This document shows, piece by piece, positions 13,788-25,464 of a stretch of DNA of 64,000 nucleotides (position 1 is the first letter of the stretch; each line of letters opens with the position of its first letter). The stretch comes from Letharia columbiana (lineage: Eukaryota; Ascomycota; Lecanoromycetes; Lecanorales; Parmeliaceae). The translations under genes and the position numbers were made by a program. The stretch lies in assembly GCF_014066305.1 (NCBI RefSeq), contig NW_023501042.1:558001-622000 (forward strand), read 5' to 3'. Below the pieces are notes generated by a model that was not told where the DNA came from, did not search any database, and saw only the letters and a program-made list of their open reading frames with translations.

Positions 13788-16700
13788 AGAATAATTCGAT
13801 TAAGATATATAGAATATATTTATTCTTCTTTATTAAGAGAGAGGGAATATAAAGAGTAATTTAATATAGCTATTTATCTTTTTATTAATATTAATAATTA
13901 GAATAATAATTAGAACTATAAGTATCTCTATTCTTCTTTTTAAAATTATAATATAAAAAAATATTCTAAATTTTAAATCTTTAAATATTATAAGAATAAA
14001 ATTCTATAATTATTTTTATTTATATATTTATCTTAACGCGTTAGATAAACTTAATAAACTTTATATTTATTCTTCTCTTAAACTCTAATTTACTCTTCTA
14101 TTCTACTTTATCTTAATTCTTTTAAATATCTTAAATCTATCTCTATCTAATTAAACTTATTAACTATTTATAAATAGATTTACTTTTTAAATTATTTTAA
14201 ATCTCTTTTTCGAGATTAGATTTATTACTACTAACTCTCTCTATCTTTTTAAATATTTCTTAATAGATCTTCGTTTATAGCTTTTTTTTAATATTAATCT
14301 TTTAATTTAATTTTTTTAATTTTATATTATTATAATTTAAATATAAAAGTATAGCTTATTTATATAAATAATTTAAATTTAATTAAATTAAATTATAATA
14401 GATAATTAATTTCTCGCGAGCTATTTTAAAAGCTTTAAAAATTTTTTTTTTTTAAAAAACTCTCTTTTTTCTTAATTTTCCGAGTTTTTTATCTATATAA
14501 TTAAATAGATAATTATAGATATTAAAAATATAGTAAATTATAACCTTCTTTTCTCTATTTATTAATTTTATAAATTTATAAAAAAATCTAGTAAGCTAAA
14601 TTAAATATTAAATCTATTAGAAATTAATCGAAAATTATTTAAACGCCTAAATTATAATTTTAATTTATAATTATTTTTTATTATTTAATCTTAAGTAAAT
14701 AGTTAATCTATTTTTTAAGAAATATATAATATTAATATAAAGAAGTAGAGCGTAAATTAATATCTAATAAATTAAATTTTAACGAATCTTAATATTTTAA
14801 AAAAGCTTAAAAGAATATTTCTAATAATATTACTTTTTTTTAGAAGATTAACATTTATCTAGTATTAAAATATTTTTATTTTAAAGCTATTTAATTTATA
14901 ATATAAAAAAATCTTTTTATACTAATCGCTAATATTAATATATATAATAGTTTTTTAAATTTTAATATAATTAATAATATAATAACTAGAATAATAATAA
15001 GAAATATTATATTTTTATTAGAGTTATTAATAGATTAATTATACTTATTTAAACTTAGTTTTTATTTTCTTTATTACTTTAACTTTTTTAAAATTTCTTA
15101 TTTATTAAAATAACTCTAATATTATCTAGAAGTTTTTTTAAAATTAATTAAATAATATATATTATATAGAGAATATATTATAAATAATTTAAGAACTTAA
15201 ATTCTTTAATATTAAGCGAGTTATTTATTAAAGAAATAAAAAGATAAATAATTAAATTATTAAAGAGTATATTATTATTATTAATATTATTAATTATAAA
15301 TCTAAATATATAAATTTAAATTTTAAATTTTATAAAAATTAGATTAATAATACTTATAAGTTTCTAATTAATATATTTATCTTCGATATACTTAAAGTCT
15401 ATAAAAATCTTATATTATTATTAATTAATATTAATAAAAAAGATTAAAATTATTATAAATAATTAATAATTATAAAATAATTAATAATTTAGAGCTAAAG
15501 AGACTTTAATATTATCGATTAATAAATTCTTTAATAATCTTATCTTTAGCTTTATAGTTTTTTTTATTAACTAATTCTTTATAATAAATATTAATTATAA
15601 TTATATATTAAAATCGAGATAGTATAAGAATTATAATATTTTAGAATTATTAATAATTATAAATAAAATATCGATATTTATAATTTAGTAATAAAATTAT
15701 TTTAAGAAATCTTCGCGTATAAACTTTCGATTTTCTAATATTATAAGAAAATTTTAATATTATTTTTTCTAGAGTAAATAGTAAGCTAGATATTTTATTT
15801 ATTATTTTATTTATTAATAATCTATATCGTCTAGTTTAGAAATATATCTAATTTTTATAATTATTAATTAAATTCGTTTATTATAAATTACTTAAATTAA
15901 ATTTCTTAATATATATCTTAAATTTAATATATACTATTATATCGCTTATTTTATAATCTATAAATAAATAAATTAGAATCTTATTATAGTAATAATAAAA
16001 AATATATAACTTCTCGAAATCGATAAGCGTATATTTATTAAAATATATTTATTTTTAGAATTTTCTAATTTTTAAGTCTTAATAAATAGATTAATAATTG
16101 CTATTAGATTTAAACTAATTCTATATAACTTATATTATTTTTATTTATTATTATATTTTTTATTTTTTATTATTAATATTAAAAAGAAAGTAAAATTTAT
16201 TATTATCTTTATATTAAAATATATTTATTAATATCTTATACTAAGTATCGTTAATTAAGAAAGTTAAGTTTACGCTAAATAAAGATTTAATTAATATCTT
16301 AAAATTAAGATATTTAAAAAAGAAAATAAAAGAGATATATAAATAAATAAAATATTAGAAATAAAATAAGATTAATATTTAATATATAAATTCTATCTTC
16401 TTATTATAATAAAAACTTATATCGCTTTAATAATATATCGCTATATTATTCTTAATATTTTAAATTAAAAATTAATTCTTTTTAATTAATATTATAATTA
16501 ATAATTATATATTTAAAAATATATAATAACGCTAATATAGAATTAATATTTAATTTAATTAATTTAAAACTCTAATTAGCTTTAGTATTAACGCTTCTTT
16601 ATTTAATATAATATATACTTTATTCGCTTTAATATTAATACTTATTTATTATTATATTATTTTAATTATTAAAATTAGAAATTATATTTATTTAATTAAT

Positions 16701-17903
16701 ATTTTAATCGCTAATTATATTAATAAGAGTATATATTAATATTTTAAAATTATTAAAATTATTTTATTAGATATTAATATAGAATTAAAATTTAATTTAA
16801 GCGCTTTAATAATTTAATTAACTAAATTAATTATTATCTAAATCTTCTATATATAAAAATTAAATCTTTTATTATATTAAGATTATTCGTAAATATTAAA
16901 ATCTTTCTTATTAATATAACTCTCTTTTATTTAAATAATATTATAATATCTTTTATTTAAATATTAAAATATTAAAATATTATATTTTTCGCTTTTAATT
17001 AAGCGATATTATCTTTAAATCGATATTTTTAATTTTATAAAAATAATAATTAGTTTATTATAGACGAAGGCGAAAAAGAAATAATATCTTCTTTTATTTT
17101 TATAATAGAAGAAGAGAAGAGAGTAAATAAATTAATTATAAGTTATAAACGATTTAATATTTAAGAATAATAAATTAATAAAGTTATAATATTAGAATAA
17201 AGAGTCTTTTTTATAATTAATAAATATAAGATTAAATAGAAATTAATTAAATTAATAAGATTATCTTTAATAGATATATCGCGTATATAAAGAATATCGA
17301 AATATATAAAATATAAAAGGGGGTATATATATATAGCTATAGATATTTAAAGTATATTTAAAATATAGAAAGAAGCGCTTATATATAGCTCTACGATATA
17401 TATTAATAATAAAAAAATTAATCTTTTTTTCTAATTAGCTTTTTAATTAATATTTAAATTTAATTTATTTTTAAATAGTATTTTATTTTAATAAGATTTT
17501 AGTTATATAATATTAATTAGCTTAATAATAAATATTTAATATTATTATTTTCTAATTTACTCTCTTCTTTTTAAAAATTCTTTTTATTATTATAGTATTT
17601 ATATTATAATATACTTATTTATTATAATATTATTTATATTTAAAAAAAAAAAATTATTTTCTCTATACTCTATAATTAAATTAAATTAATAATATTATTT
17701 TTATAAAGTAAATATATATTTAATAGCGCTATATCTCTTAATATAATAATTAATTATAATATTAATTATAATTTATTAATATATAGTATTATTATCTACT
17801 AAAGCTATTAACTTAATAATTATAAAAATTTAGAAAATTCTTAATAATTTATTAATTATTAATTTAGATTTATTTAAATTATTAAAGTAAAGTAAAAATA
17901 AGA

Positions 17904-18119
17904 TTACTAATCGAAAAGATATAATATATTTTATAAAATATTTTATATTAAGTAATATTATATCGTATTTAAGTATAATATAAGTAGAATTAAATATTAT
18001 TTCATTTTTCTAATATAAATTCGAGATCTTAGTAAAATATTTTATAATATAATATATCTATGAAATTATATTATAATATAAGATATATATAAGATATTTT
18101 AATTAAGATTTCTATATTT
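17904..18119. repeat. LTR-like direct repeat, right copy
   Basis: Partner of 13,568-13,787. Same direction, same beginning and end, transition-biased differences. Confidence 0.65.
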
Positions 18120-18486
18120 AGAAGTATAAGTAATTATTCTAGTTATTATTCTAGTTAACTATAACTATTATTACTATAGCTATTACTTTTATAACTATTA
18201 CTATTATAACTATTACTATTATAACTACTATATAATAATAAACTATTTTAATAATAAATAATAATAGCTATAATAGTAGTAGCTATAATAGATAGTTATA
18301 ATAGTAATAGCTATAATAGATAGCTATAATAGTAATAGTTATAATAGATAGTTATAATAGTAATAGCTATAATAGTAATAGCTATAATAGTAATAGTTAT
18401 AATAGTAATAGTTATAATAATAATAGCTATAGTAGTAATAGTTATAATTAACTAGAATAATAACTAGAATAGCTACTTATACTTCT
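18120..18486. mobile_element. Inverted-repeat (fold-back) element with triplet/9-mer satellite core
   Basis: The left end (18,120 on; AGAAGTATAAGTA then ATTCTAGTTATTATTCTAG) is matched almost base for base by the reverse complement of the right end (to 18,486) over about 50 bp. Inwards the two halves stay roughly complementary, because the left half is ACTATTATA-type and the right half TATAATAGT-type simple repeat. The whole is one potential hairpin of about 367 bp. It looks like a MITE or fold-back element degraded by RIP. No coding capacity is visible. Confidence 0.7.
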
Positions 18487-19150
18487 AAATTAATAATCTA
18501 GATAAGAATTTTTTCTTATTATTTTAATATATTACTAGTATTTAGAATCTTATTTTTAAGCTCTAATTTAAGTTTAATTAAGAAGAAATTAGCTTAATAC
18601 TTTTTAGAAAATAGAGATAAATAGATCTTTAACTTCTTTAAATAGATCTTAAAAATAGATATCTTCTAATCGAAGTGTTATTTAATCTTCTTCTATTTTT
18701 TATAGATAAGAAGATAATAATTTACTAAATCCGCTATTAAATTAAGTAGAAATTACTTAAAAAAATTTAAAAGTTATATTCTCTAAATTATCTATTTTAT
18801 TAGATATTAAGATTATCTTTTAAGAATTATATATAATAAATAATTCTTATTTAATTAGTAATAAAATACTTAAAATTTATAAAGAACTTAATTTTAACTT
18901 CGCGAAATTAGCGTAAATACTTTTTCTTATTAATATCTTTATAAAGATATATTCTTTTAAAGCGAAGTATTTTTATTTTAATTAATAAATTTATTAAAAG
19001 CGCGATAATAATTAATATAGATAAGCTTTCGCTAATTATAGATAATAAGCTAATATTATAAAGCTCGCGATTATAAATCTTTAATATAATTAATTCTTAT
19101 TCTTATTCTAGACGACGATTTTCGATCTTAGCGATTATAAGACGTTATTT

Positions 19151-19350
19151 TATAGTAAAATCTTTTAACCGCCAAATGTACGCAGAAGCCAAATTCGTGG
19201 TAGATAGCTGTAGGTTAGCTGTAGATTCGTCTAAATATGAAGCCGTGTATAGTCCAATTGCCGAAGAACTTGATGTAGCTTTTTTTAGACCTCCACAGCC
19301 ACGCTGTCGCTGTCGCTATATCATCGCAATGCTTTCCCAATATTGCTAGT
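19151..19350. other. Unique transition segment
   Basis: Base composition changes abruptly to normal here, and CpA/TpG reappear. It separates the RIP block from the minisatellite. I see no gene in it. Confidence 0.6.
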
Positions 19351-20165
19351 AGTGCTTCATTCAGTGCTTCCAGTACCATTCTCAGTACTACTCCCAGTAG
19401 TGCTCTGTCCAGTACTCCCAGTAGTGCTCTGTCCAGTGATCCCAGTAGTACTCCCAGTAGTGCTCTGTCCAGTGGTCCCAGTAGTAGTGCTCTGTCCAGT
19501 GCTCTGTCCAGTGGTCCCAATTATGCTCTGTCCAGTGGTCCCAGTAGTACTCTATCCAGTACTCTCAGTAGTACTGCTCTGTCCAGTGCTCTGTCCAGTA
19601 GTCCCAGTAGTGGTCCCAGTAGTGCTCTGTCCAGTGGTCCCAGTAGTAGTGCTCCATTCAGTGCTTCCAGTACTACTCTCAGTACTGCTCCCAGCAGTGC
19701 TCTGTCTAGTAATCTCAGTAGTGCTCCCCGTAGTGCTCCCCGTAGTGCTCCCAGTAGTGCTCTGTCCAGTACTCTCAGTAGTAGTGCTCTGTCTAGTGGT
19801 CCCAGTAGTGCTCCCAGTAGTGCTCTGTCCAGTGGTCCCAGCAGTGCTCTGTCCAGTGCTCCCAGTAGCAGTGCTCTATCCAGTGCTCCCAGTAGTAGTG
19901 CTCCATTCAGTGCTTCCAGTACTACTCTCAGTACTGCTCCCAGCAGTGCTCTGTCCAGTGATCTCAGTAGTGCTCCCCGTAGTGCTCCCAGTAGTACTCT
20001 GTCCAGTACTCTCAGTAGTGCAGTGCGCTATCCAGTGCTCTCAGTACTACTTCCAGTACTAAGAGCAATTGACAGAGCACTACGGAGAGTAGTACTGGAA
20101 GTACTGGATAGCGCACTACTGGGAGCAACTGGACAGAGCACTACTGGAAGTAGTACCGGGAGCAC
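19351..20165. repeat. Minisatellite, left (mostly inverted) arm
   Basis: Tandem variants of AGTGCTCTGTCCAGTGGTCC (CAGTAGT follows), the reverse complement of the unit in the right arm. Orientation flips near 20,065, after which about 100 bp read in the right-arm direction. Units are built from triplets, so long frames stay open by chance. These frames encode only Leu/Val/Pro-rich or PLDRALL-type low-complexity repeats and are not credible genes. Confidence 0.9.
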
Positions 20166-20175
20166 TGGACATAGT

Positions 20176-20655
20176 ATGTAGGTAGGTAGGTGCGCAGTAG
20201 TGTAGGTAGGTAGGTAGGTAGGTGGCCGCGCAGCAATGTAGGTAGGTAGGTAGGTAGGCAGGCAGGTAGGTGGGTAGGTGGGTAGGTGGGTGGGTGGCTG
20301 GCAGGCAGGCAGTGCAGGCAGGCAGGCAGGTAGGTAGGTAGGCAGGTAGGTGGGGTGGGTGGGTGGGTGGGTAGGTAGGTGGGTAGGTAGGCAGGCAGGT
20401 AGGCGCAGCAATGTAGATAGGTGCGCAGCAGTGTAGGTAGGTAGCTATCTGCATTGCTGCGCAGCTACCTATCTACCTTACTACATGCAGCTACCTACCT
20501 ACCACCCACCTACCTACCCTACCACCCTACCTACTGCTACCTACTGCGCTGCCACCCACCTACCCACCCACCTACCTACCCACCCACCTGCACCTACCTA
20601 CCTACCTACCTCCACTGCTGCGCAGCTACCCTACCTACCTACCTACCTACCTACT
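20176..20655. repeat. TAGG/CCTA tetranucleotide palindrome
   Basis: About 280 bp of TAGG/GTGGG-type repeats interspersed with GCGCAGCAATG are followed from about 20,455 by the complementary CCTA-type repeats. The centre of symmetry is near 20,450 (GGTAGCTATCTGCATTGCTGC then GCAGCTACCTATCTACC). It can fold back on itself and joins the two minisatellite arms. The unit is not a telomere repeat (TTAGGG). Confidence 0.85.
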
Positions 20656-21890
20656 TTACTGGGACCACTGGACAGAGCACTGGACAGAGCACTGGACAGA
20701 GCACTGGACAGAGCACTACTACTGAGACCACTGGACAGAGCACTACTGAGAGCACTACTGGGACCACTGGACAGAGCACTACTACTGGAAGCACTGGACA
20801 GAGCACTACTGGGAGCACTGGATAGAGCACTACTACTGGGACCACTGGACAGAGCACTACTGAGAGCACTACTGGGACCACTGGACAGAGCACTACTGAG
20901 AGCACTACTGGGACCACTGGACAGAGCACTGCTACTGGGAGCACTGGACAGAGCACTGCTACTGGGAGCACTGGACAGAGCACTGCTGGGACCACTGGAC
21001 AGAGCACTACTGGGAGCACTACTGGGACCACTAGACAGAGCACTACTACTGGAAGCACTGGACAGCGCACTGCTGGGAGCACTGGATAGAGCACTACTAC
21101 TGGGACCACTGGACAGAGCACTACTGAGAGCACTACTGGGACCACTGGACAGAGCACTACTACTGGAAGCACTGGACAGAGCACTACTGAGAGCACTACT
21201 GGGACCACTAGACAGAGCACTACTGAGAGTACTACTGGGACCACTGGACAGAGCACTACTACTGGGACCACTGGACAGAGCACTACTGAGAGCACTACTG
21301 GGACCACTGGACAGAGCACTAGACAGAGCACTGGACAGAGCACTACTACTGAGAGTACTGGACAGAGCACTACTGGGAGCACTACTGGGACCACTAGACA
21401 GAGCACTACTACTGGAAGCACTGGACAGCGCACTACTGGGAGCACTGGATAGAGCACTACTACTGGGACCACTGGACAGAGCACTACTGAGAGCACTACT
21501 GGGACCACTGGACAGAGCACTACTGAGAGCACTACTGGGACCACTGGACAGAGCACTGCTACTGGGAGCACTGGACAGAGCACTGCTACTGGGAGCACTG
21601 GACAGAGCACTGCTGGGACCACTGGACAGAGCACTACTGGGAGCACTACTGGGACCACTAGACAGAGCACTACTACTGGAAGCACTGGACAGCGCACTGC
21701 TGGGAGCACTGGATAGAGCACTACTACTGGGACCACTGGACAGAGCACTACTGAGAGCACTACTGGGACCACTGGACAGAGCACTACTGAGAGCACTACT
21801 GGGACCACTGGACAGAGCACTGCTACTGGGAGCACTGGACAGAGCACTGCTACTGGGAGCACTGGACAGAGCACTGCTGGGACCACTGGA
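20656..21890. repeat. Minisatellite, right arm with 627 bp higher-order repeat
   Basis: Variants of ACTGGGACCACTGGACAGAGC run for 1.2 kb. The distinctive word GATAGAGCACTACTACTGGG occurs at 20,821, 21,085, 21,448 and 21,712. The spacings are 264, 363 and 264 bp, giving a 627 bp higher-order period. About 350 bp from 20,821 is repeated apparently without change from 21,448. Both strands are open for over 400 codons (+ 20,485-21,939; - 20,651-21,886), but the encoded proteins are pure low-complexity repeats with no start context or introns, so I do not call a gene. Confidence 0.9.
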
Positions 21891-21940
21891 TGTTCCTGCT
21901 TTGCATTACTGGCTAAACTTTGAAAGAAACTCTTGTTAAG

Positions 21941-22690
21941 GATGACCTTGAAGGCTAATAAGACACGTTGCTTCGGCTGACAGCTCTGATTGGTTGTGTT
22001 TCGGTACGAGTAACTTCACGTGGTCTGAATGTACCGATTTAATACCGGCCAAGGGTTTGTTGGCAGGGTTTGAGATGTTGATATCAGTGTCGGCTGCTCA
22101 GATCCTGGAGATGAATCGCATGAACGAGCCAAGCAACCATCAATTAAAACAGTTCTGCGGTCTTTAGCAAGGTGCTGGACAAGTATCTGCCAGAGACCTT
22201 CTCCTTGTCCATCGTGCAACCCAGTAAGTCGTTGGCAGGTCTCCCGACCTCAATCAAAGAACTTCTGATGTTGATACCAATGCAAAGCGCACTCAGCAAC
22301 TGTACCCAGAGCATAATTGGATTGTTGCCAAGCTATTTGAATGATCTTGGTAGGCCCGTAACCCTCAGGTCCCAGACGTCTGAAGTCTCACTAGCAGATG
22401 CTGCGACACATTAATCGCTGTCCGAATAGGGATCACAGAAGATGGAGACGACTTTATTGAGAGCTGCGCTACATGTGGTGGCATGTCTCCGTAGGGGACT
22501 GGCGCTAGCCCCGCTTTTACTTTGACTCTCTAGTCTTTTACATACCACGCATACGCCCGTTTCTTGTTGAAATGAGGGTTTGGCGATGTCTGATGTGACA
22601 ATAGCCTACCATCTCAAGCTTGCCTTCGCCCAAGCTGATTTTTTCAGGCAACAAGGGCCGAACAATATGAAGAAGAGGCTTTGACCTGTC
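21941..22690. other. No gene seen
   Basis: Unique sequence of normal composition between the minisatellite and the first pseudogene. Only short frames of 60-80 codons without supporting features are present. Confidence 0.4.
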
Positions 22691-23879
22691 TCTTTCGCCA
22701 GCACCGTCGTTTCTGACTCCGTTCGTGGCGCTTGCGCCGGACCTCAAGCAGGCAGTTTTCTTCTTCCTTCCAAATGTCCCTTCGTAGAGATCCGTCGTTC
22801 TCACTTGCACCTCTTCTACTACACTTTCTCCGACTCCGAGTCTCTTCACCCATCCAAAGTATTTGAAAGTCAAATCTATCCAGACCTTATCACAGATGCT
22901 CTCGTAGCATCTTGCTCCTCGGGTTTACGACCTACTGCTTGCACTTGGAGTAAAGAGGAAGTGTGCGACCTCTTTGCCACATACAATCATGACCGATCTT
23001 CTCGCCTCGGCCATCACGAATAGAAACTCCAAGATGCTCTGTCTTTCAGCAACATCCACAGCACTGTCCAATATTCCGCTAACGATTTCGCTTCCTCTGC
23101 TCTCCTACTCCTCTCAAGGGCGTCTCACGAGTATCTCTGGGCCGGGAGAGTCCTCGCTGACGAGACGGCATCGCATTGAACGGGGGTGTTCTCGATTCGG
23201 GCTGAATTTTCAATTCCGAACACGCAGGCCTATCTATCGTGAAGTTTCCTGCAACCGATCCATTCCCATGCAGGTGGACAGGCTTAGTCTAAAGGAACAG
23301 TGCGAAATCTTCTATGATAGGTCCCCAGTCTGGGAGAATGAACAACTAGGTGTTAATCAGGGCTAGCGCTTGTCGATACGTATGAGCCCCTGCATCTCCA
23401 GTATCAAGGGTCGCATTGCTAATGAATCCAGCCTTCAACACGTCGCAGAGCATGACACGCTCAGGGGCGAGCTCAGCATCCCTTGGGCCGATGGATTGTC
23501 TTACCGGGATAACCATTGGAAGGAGCGTTTCTTCGTGCGCGGTCTTGCATTTATCCGTCAACTTGAGACCGCATCTACCTACGCTGATCGCTGCATGCTT
23601 CTCGATTGGGAGTCACTGCACGAAGACCTCTCTACTTGGAAAGGTTTGATGGAACAAGTGGCAAGGGTTTCTTTCAGAGACTACATCTCGGAGGCAAGAG
23701 ACAACGTACTGAATTCATCAAGTGCCGGTGACACCGACGCAGGTCCCAAAAATGGATGGCTGTGGGCATACGAAGATAGCTTATTTCTTGACTATAAGCT
23801 GTTTAACGGCCACAAAATCCTTCGTGAATGGGGTTTTGTTCTATGGGACTCCGCCAGATGGGAACAATCGGGGTTTTGA
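22690..23879 (+). pseudogene. Degenerate hypothetical gene ending in a WGFVLWDSARWE motif
   Basis: A frame running from about 22,770 to 23,170 gives protein-like sequence (KEEVCDLFATYNHDRSSRLG, then SANDFASSALLLLSRASHEY) broken by a TAG and a TGA where CAG/CGA codons would fit. A second frame, open from 23,382 to 23,879, encodes about 165 residues ending LREWGFVLWDSARWEQSGF. That ending resembles a C-terminal WGYVFWDxxRL signature I associate with fungal hypothetical proteins of unknown function. The frames do not join through an obvious GT..AG intron. I read this as a decayed gene, with an intact last part, close to the RIP block; a multi-intron live gene cannot be excluded. Confidence 0.4.
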
Positions 23880-23979
23880 ACACAGACTGGCACGAATGGA
23901 GCGTGAAAAATCGGACAAGAGGAACGCGACCGTCAAGAGCGCGGGAACCGCTGTGAAGAATGGATCGCTTCAGGAATAA

Positions 23980-24667
23980 GAGTTTCCAAACATGGGGCGC
24001 TGGAGGCCGCGGATAGTAGGTGCTGTGATCGTGTTCAATGGCCAGCGGAAACAAAGCTTGGCTGAGAGCATGCTCAGGGATCGACATCTACATCCGGTGA
24101 AACAGGCCAGAGGCTCCAAGGATTCACAACACCTGGCAAAGTACCCGTGAAGTCAGCAAGAACGAGTAAACATTCCCCACGAGCGGACGATGTGCCCACG
24201 AACCTGGAATGTCGCAGAATGTATATTTTTTCACCCGTAGTTATCGACCTCTAGTTTCATAAACGGCGGCTATCCAGCATATGCAAAGCAGCCAAGTCTG
24301 CAAGCTAGCGTAGCATTCCTCCGGCATCCTTGATGATTGGTTCAATCTTTGCATCCCCACGGCTGTCGCAAGGTCCTTGAAAGTACCTGGAGCTTGCGGC
24401 GCTTAGAGTGTTCAAGCGCCTTTGTGATTGTGTGCGCTTAATATAGAGGGTCTGTACATGCGCGAGACGTTCGACAAAATCTCGAAACAGAGACGCATGA
24501 TTGATAGGCTCTCAATGATGCGCCTCTGGTCCCTCGAAGCCGCCTCCCATAAAGCAATCTGTTATCTCGAGGTGGTTTGGTCTACATCTGTTTTCGCAAA
24601 CGCATTTTTCTTGTTCCTCATTCTTTTATCCCTCTACCTGCGACGCTGAGACGATAAATCTTGCGCA
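23980..24667. other. No gene seen
   Basis: Probably holds the promoter of the secreted protein gene starting at 24,668. No distinct motif stands out. Confidence 0.4.
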
Positions 24668-25464
24668 ATGCTTCTCCAAAGTGTCTTCTACTTGACTGCA
24701 TCACTATACCTATGCAGCGCCACGCCATTGACCTCGCCCCCTCAAACTTTGGTCCCACGAGACGCTGTCACTGACTGCCAAAACGTGACACTCGGACTCA
24801 ACGCATCATGCTGGGATCTGATTCCTCGCGGTACAGGCATGGAGTCCTGGTTAAACACATGGAACAGCACAACGACCACCTGTGAGCCCGGCGAGCGATG
24901 GGCAAACTGTTTTATGCGCCAGGCTGGTGTTACCACCAACACCACAACGTCGATACGTTGCGACCTGATAGGACCTAATACTTGCCCTGAGCCAAGTATA
25001 GATGTGTTCGAGAGCGCATCTGCCGAGGCGAGCTACGGGGTGGCTAGTATCTGGGGTAAGCATGGAAGCCAAGACATTTGATGTATGAAGAGGGGGAGCT
25101 GACGACGGTTGCAGCACTGCAACAATACATGACGACCCTCTACCAGTTCCTCGAAGGAGATCAAGGCCTGTCACTGATAAATACCGGGTTCCTAAACCAG
25201 ACAGCTCCCAGAAGCGCCAAGACCATTCTCGTGAACATTCTCGACGAGATTGGAGATCCGGTAGCCACTCAACTAACAACGATCATCGGATCGCCTGTTC
25301 CCATAAAGCAGGGGAGTTTCATTATCCCGACCCAAGCTCAGGCGCAGCAGATTGTCGGGCAAACCGTTGGTAATCTGTTGCAATGGCTGATGACGGATTG
25401 GTTGGAGGGTGGATTTACGGCTCTGGCTATCGAAGGGAACTTGATTTCCATTCTTGGAGACTAG
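24668..25464 (+). CDS. Secreted protein of unknown function (245 aa, one intron)
   Basis: Exons 24,668-25,055 and 25,115-25,464. The 59 bp intron has a GTAAGC donor, a GCTGAC branch site and a TTGCAG acceptor, and the splice keeps the frame (Trp, then Ala, Leu, Gln, Gln). Residues 1-19 form a signal peptide (hydrophobic LLQSVFYLTASLYL, cleavage near CSATP), so the product should enter the secretory pathway. The mature part has cysteines at roughly 37, 48, 71, 80, 97 and 105 and several N-glycosylation sequons (NVT, NAS, NST, NTT). The C-terminal half has no cysteine and is rich in hydrophobic, helix-like segments (ILVNILDEIGDPVATQLTTI). I recognise no domain. Its place beside the repeat block suits an effector-like or surface protein, which is inference only. 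Confidence 0.75.

Larger units (their letters stand above)
13568..18119. mobile_element. LTR-type retrotransposon relic bounded by direct repeats
   Basis: Two direct repeats of about 215-220 bp (13,568-13,787 and 17,904-18,119) start with the same TTACTRRTCGAAAAGAT-like sequence and end in AAGATTTCTATATTTA. In between they differ mainly by C/T and G/A substitutions. They enclose about 4.1 kb, the spacing expected of LTRs. The internal region is RIP-mutated and I could not identify its pol class or orientation. The end of the second copy abuts the inverted-repeat element starting at 18,120. An alternative is two independent solo LTRs of one family. Confidence 0.6.
1..19150. repeat. RIP-saturated AT-rich repeat block
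   Basis: The stretch is overwhelmingly A/T. CpA and TpG are nearly absent and TpA is abundant, while CpG and CpT survive in places; this is what RIP (C to T, preferring CpA) leaves in ascomycete repeats. No open reading frame longer than about 60 codons survives, yet translated frames still show transposon protein patterns with stops scattered through them. The block ends sharply near 19,150, where normal composition begins. A small island at 4,470-4,700 is less AT-rich and has a 62-codon frame; I see no gene in it. Outside the relics listed separately I cannot assign the sequence to families. Confidence 0.93.

Noticed and set aside
1..19150. Mitochondrial DNA insertion because of the AT richness
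   Set aside because: The CpA-specific depletion and the gypsy pol pattern point to RIP-mutated nuclear repeats; no mitochondrial gene was recognised.
20176..20455. Interstitial telomere at the TAGG repeat
   Set aside because: The unit is TAGG/GTGGG-like, not TTAGGG, and it is palindromic.
20485..21939. 484-codon repeat protein as a gene
   Set aside because: Pure minisatellite translation with a comparable frame on the opposite strand, no start context, no domain.
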